Origin: Bacillota bacterium
GTDB taxonomy: Bacteria > Bacillota > Clostridia > Lachnospirales > CAG-274
Direction of reading: 5' to 3'
DNA length: 7,645 nt
NCBI GenBank assembly: GCA_017627115.1
Contig: JAGAHK010000130.1
Location: 1-7,645 of the forward strand
A program made the translations under genes and the position numbers. Below are positions 5,015-7,645 of this stretch, in pieces (the first letter of the stretch is position 1; the number at the start of each line of letters is the position of its first letter). The notes beneath the pieces are model-generated. The model was given only the letters and a program-made list of their open reading frames with translations. It had not been told where the DNA came from and searched no databases.

Positions 5015-6244
5015 ATGAAGAAAAGAAAAGATAAATACGGCAGAGTTTTAAAAGAGGGCGAGAACTTACGCAACGACGGCAGGTATCAGTACCGCTACAA
5101 GACGATAGACAACAAGTGCAAGACGGTTTATGCGCGAACTTTAGACGAGTTGAGAGTAAAGGAACAGGAAATACAGAACGATCTGTATAACGGCTTTTGC
5201 AATTCAGACCGCAACATAACCGTTCACGAGATGTTTATCCGCTGTGCCGCGAACAGACAGTTTTTAAAGCCCAGATCGCGTGAGGTTTACGAGTCAAGCT
5301 ACAACAAACACGCAAAGCCTATACTTGGAGATAGGCGCATAAGGGATATAAAATATTCCGATATGATGATGTATTTTAAGTATTTGTTTGAAGAAAGGCA
5401 TTTAAGCATAAGTGCAATGCGTTCCGTCAACCATTCCTTAACGCCTTTATTCAAAACAGCTGTGCGTGACGGTATTATCAAAGCCGATCCTATCGAGGGC
5501 GTATTTGCCGAGATAAAAAAGATGTATAACTTAAAGCAAAACAGGCGTTTGGCAGTACCAAAAGAACAGTTAAAATCGCTTGTCAGCTTCATTTCAACAT
5601 CGAAAAAGGACAGTAGGTATCTCAATATCTTCTTAACACTTATGCTGACGGGTATGAGAGTTTCCGAAATGTGCGCTTTGACTTGGAATGATGTGGACTT
5701 TGACAACAATGTTATACATATCAACAAAAGTATGGCATACACGAAAAACGGCGGAGATAAGCTGATAAGGCTGATACAAACGCCTAAAACCGAGTCGGGC
5801 ATAAGAACGATTCCGATGTTCATAGGCTTGCGTGAGGTGCTTTTAAATCAAAAGCAGTTACAGACAGATATGCCGCCCGTAACTTGCAGCGAATACAGCG
5901 GTTTTGTTTTCGGCAATAAAAACAATCTTCCGTACACGGCGGAAAGTGTTGAAAGTGCGTTCCGTAAGATAGTTAAGCACTATAACGAGTACGAAACCAA
6001 ACAAGCCGAAACAGAGGACAGAGAGCCTTATTTAGTGGATGGTTGTAGTCCCCACCAACTTCGTCACGCTTACTGTTGTGTACTTTGTGAAAATGATGTA
6101 AATATCAAGGTCATACAAGAAGTTATGGGACACGCAAATGTCGCGACTTCGCTGAATGTTTATTGCGAAGTAAGTGCCGCCAAAACACATACAGAACTCA
6201 GCCGTATCGAAGAAAAATTTGTTCAACTAAGTCCGATATGCTGA
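5015..6244 (+). CDS. int: Tyrosine recombinase (Tn916-type integrase)
   Basis: A 409-residue integrase, close to the usual length of Tn916 Int. I use ATG 5015 because AGGAGG (5000-5005) abuts the ATG at 5006 and leaves a proper 9-base gap only for 5015. Residues 1-60 form the arm-binding domain (YGRVLKEGENLRNDGRYQYRY). Residues about 67-165 are the core-binding helices. The catalytic domain follows with Arg215 (TGMRVSE), Lys258 (TPKTESG), His347 and Arg350 (HQLRH), His373 (MGHAN) and Tyr383 (NVYCEV), so all active-site residues are present. It catalyses strand exchange between the element's and the chromosome's att sites. The stop codon overlaps the first TGACACAAA repeat. The enzyme appears intact and active. 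Confidence 0.95.
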   Translation: MKKRKDKYGRVLKEGENLRNDGRYQYRYKTIDNKCKTVYARTLDELRVKEQEIQNDLYNGFCNSDRNITVHEMFIRCAANRQFLKPRSREVYESSYNKHAKPILGDRRIRDIKYSDMMMYFKYLFEERHLSISAMRSVNHSLTPLFKTAVRDGIIKADPIEGVFAEIKKMYNLKQNRRLAVPKEQLKSLVSFISTSKKDSRYLNIFLTLMLTGMRVSEMCALTWNDVDFDNNVIHINKSMAYTKNGGDKLIRLIQTPKTESGIRTIPMFIGLREVLLNQKQLQTDMPPVTCSEYSGFVFGNKNNLPYTAESVESAFRKIVKHYNEYETKQAETEDREPYLVDGCSPHQLRHAYCCVLCENDVNIKVIQEVMGHANVATSLNVYCEVSAAKTHTELSRIEEKFVQLSPIC

Positions 6245-6281
6245 CACAAAATTGACACAAATTTATTCCGTATTTACGGAA
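6242..6281. other. Right-end recombination site features: arm-type repeats and palindrome
   Basis: TGACACAAA occurs at 6242-6250 and 6253-6261 (11-base period), the first copy sharing the int stop codon. It is followed by the perfect palindrome TTCCGTA-TT-TACGGAA (6266-6281). Short direct repeats just after int act as Int arm-binding sites in Tn916-like elements, so the element's right boundary should lie close by, between here and 6355. The exact crossover core cannot be fixed without the other end. ATTCCGTATTT (6265-6275) also occurs at 232-242. Confidence 0.45.
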
Positions 6282-6328
6282 ATTTATGAAAGAATACGTC
6301 AGAATTCAGTTTATCGTGAAATGCTGAA

Positions 6329-6372
6329 AACCGCCTTTTGACAAGCTTTGAGAAGTTATGCCAAAGGCGGTT
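6329..6372 (-). terminator. Hairpin terminator of the leftward integrase
   Basis: Read on the minus strand, AACCGCCTTT (complement of 6363-6372) pairs with AAAGGCGGTT (complement of 6329-6338), a 10-bp stem, followed by a short T-run. The loop of 24 bases contains the stop codon of the leftward integrase, so the 5' arm is coding. On the plus strand no T-run follows, so it probably works only for the leftward gene. The loop is long and the T-run short, so efficiency is uncertain. Confidence 0.45.
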
Positions 6373-7561
6373 GAAAACATATATACAAATTGTACATTAT
6401 ATTTGCACCATTTACCTGTGCGCCTGCTGTGAGATGAATATAGTGTTTTTGTGTCACAATAGTGGAAGTATGTCCCATAATTTTCGCTAAAAATTCCGTT
6501 GGCATATTTTTTTCCGCCGCAACTGACGCAAAAGTGTGGCGTAATGCGTGCAAACCTTTGCTCTCTATTCCCGCAACCTTTGCCACTCTGTCAAGGGTTT
6601 TGGCTATGTTTCGCTCCGATACTGGATTGCCTGTTTTTGTGCTTACAACGTATGGACTGCTTATGCTTTCTGTAATGTATCTTCTTTTTATTTCGTCTAA
6701 TGCCGCAATAGCTTCGTCATTCAGAGGAATGGTTCTAATGCTTGTTACCGTTTTGGGCAAGGTTATTTCCGCTTTTCTGCCGATATATGTATTGTTATCG
6801 GTATCCCATATTTTGAAAACAGAGAGACTCTTATTTACACTAACGGTTTTATTACCCAAATCAATATCATTCCAAGTCAACGCCAGTACTTCGCCAACAC
6901 GCAAGCCCGTATTGAGCATAAAGATAAAAATAGGTGCTATTCTGTACCTCTTACAATCGTTGCGATAGGAGTTTGTTATTGCAGATTTAAGAGCGGCTAT
7001 TTCTTGGCTTGTATATATTTCTATATTCTTTTGGGGTAAAGTTGTAACTTTCGGAAGTTTCGCATTTTTGACGGGATTTGTCTGTAAAGCTAACTCCGAA
7101 ACTAACTGTTCATAAAACTGCGACAATAATTCTTTGATTTTCTTGATGGTGGAAAGGCTGTAACCAGCGTTTCTTTTCTCGTTTATGAATACCTGTACAT
7201 CGTGAAGTTTAACATTAAGCACATCAAACGTACCAAAATTAGAAGCTTTAATGTGGCACTTCCAAATGCTTTGGAGCCTATCAAAGGAAGAATCTTTGAT
7301 GTTACCTTTTTTATATGTAAACAAATAGTCTTCTAACGCATCCGAGACCGACATATTCAAATAATCTATTTGTGCTGGTCTGAAAGAAGCCTTGAAAGCC
7401 TGTAACTTAGCTGTCACAGCCATTTTTGTTTGTGCCGTGAAACTTTTTATTATGGGTCTGCCATCGGGTTTTGTACCGATTTGTATTTTTGCTACCCACG
7501 TTCCGCTTGCCCTCTGAAATATGCTGCCTGAACCGTTGGGTCTTTTCTTGTCTTTTGACAT
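6356..7561 (-). CDS. int: Second tyrosine recombinase, phage/ICE-type integrase (convergent)
   Basis: A 401-residue integrase on the minus strand, starting at the ATG complementary to 7559-7561 with AAAAGAGGA 6 bases upstream. The N-terminal part (NGSGSIFQRASGTWVAKIQIG) is an AP2-like arm-binding domain. Residues 70-165 are the core-binding SAM-like domain. Catalytic residues are Arg221 (NTGLRVGE), Lys270 (LPKTVTS), His338 and Arg341 (HALRHTF), His364 (MGHTS) and Tyr374 (QKHYIHL), a full set. It clearly differs from the first integrase and so belongs to another element or prophage. It lies 15 bases after a probable excisionase gene and converges on the first int, 111 bases apart. The final residues after QVNGANIM (NLYICFQPPLA) may be altered by an element junction, but this cannot be judged without relatives. 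Confidence 0.93.
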   Translation of the reverse strand: MSKDKKRPNGSGSIFQRASGTWVAKIQIGTKPDGRPIIKSFTAQTKMAVTAKLQAFKASFRPAQIDYLNMSVSDALEDYLFTYKKGNIKDSSFDRLQSIWKCHIKASNFGTFDVLNVKLHDVQVFINEKRNAGYSLSTIKKIKELLSQFYEQLVSELALQTNPVKNAKLPKVTTLPQKNIEIYTSQEIAALKSAITNSYRNDCKRYRIAPIFIFMLNTGLRVGEVLALTWNDIDLGNKTVSVNKSLSVFKIWDTDNNTYIGRKAEITLPKTVTSIRTIPLNDEAIAALDEIKRRYITESISSPYVVSTKTGNPVSERNIAKTLDRVAKVAGIESKGLHALRHTFASVAAEKNMPTEFLAKIMGHTSTIVTQKHYIHLTAGAQVNGANIMYNLYICFQPPLA

Positions 7562-7576
7562 AATGATTCCTCTTTT

Positions 7577-7645
7577 CTACATTAAATTTTTACCTTGTTT
7601 TTGGCTTAACCATTTTTCAAAATTGTCTTTAGATATATAATATTC
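7577..7645 (-). CDS. C-terminal end of a probable excisionase/HTH protein (runs off the right edge)
   Basis: Twenty-two codons and a TAG stop (complement of 7577-7579) are visible, reading EYYISKDNFEKWLSQKQGKN and ending LM. This pattern, a wing strand then a helix with KWL, is typical of the end of small HTH_17/Xis-like proteins that precede phage and ICE integrases. The stop lies 15 bases before the leftward integrase start, so the two are almost certainly co-transcribed. Most of the protein is outside the window, so the assignment rests on this tail and position. Confidence 0.55.
   Translation of the reverse strand, partial: EYYISKDNFEKWLSQKQGKNLM

Noticed and set aside
5299..5823. 174-codon minus-strand frame
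   Set aside because: Antisense to the first integrase, with no ribosome site and no recognisable motif.
159..6310. ACTGAATTC (159-167) and GAATTCAGT (6302-6310) as terminal inverted repeats
   Set aside because: Only 9 bp containing a common palindrome. The left copy lies inside the regulator region, so the element's left end is more likely outside the window.
6462..6968. 168-codon plus-strand frame with hydrophobic stretches
   Set aside because: It lies opposite the second integrase, whose catalytic residues are all in the minus frame. It is the antisense shadow.
1..7645. CRISPR array, tRNA, rRNA, toxin-antitoxin, resistance or defence gene
   Set aside because: No regularly spaced repeats of CRISPR size, no cloverleaf or rRNA-like sequence, and no recognisable motif of those protein families was seen.

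Overview
The window reads as part of an integrative and mobilizable element (IME) from a low-GC Gram-positive, most likely a gut-type clostridium. Grounds: strong AAAGGAGG-type ribosome sites, AT-rich TTGACT/TATAAT-type promoters, standard use of TGA as a stop, and a protein set (XRE regulators, RepA-like ATPase, MobC, MOBP relaxase, Tn916-type Xis and Int) typical of such elements. No species can be named from this sequence.

Layout. 1-522 is a divergent control region: a leftward XRE repressor start (1-120), an AT-rich spacer with a promoter and ATTCCGTA repeats, and a rightward small HTH gene (322-522) broken by one in-frame TGA. 522-1979 encodes a RecA-fold ATPase of the RepA/AAA_25 type. 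1980-2237 is non-coding and holds four direct copies of GGGATTTCGG, three of them inside an 11-bp inverted repeat and the fourth just outside it, abutting the next ribosome site; it is a candidate replication origin or control region. 2238-2622 holds two small overlapping genes of unknown function. 2623-3001 has no convincing gene but five perfect inverted repeats; it is the likely transfer origin and the mob promoter. 3002-4705 is the mobilization operon: mobC, a MOBP relaxase, and a coiled-coil/membrane protein whose first 92 codons overlap the relaxase in another frame. 4722-6244 is the recombination module, xis then int. 6245-6355 carries arm-type repeats and a palindrome and should contain the element's right attachment end. 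6356-7645, on the minus strand, is a second, unrelated xis-int module converging on the first, so two mobile elements appear to abut here.

How the parts would work together (inference): the XRE pair controls the element. Xis and Int excise it. The ATPase, with the iteron-like region, may support replication of the excised circle. MobC and the relaxase process oriT. No coupling protein or type IV secretion gene is present, so transfer would depend on a helper conjugative element. No cargo gene is recognised in the window.
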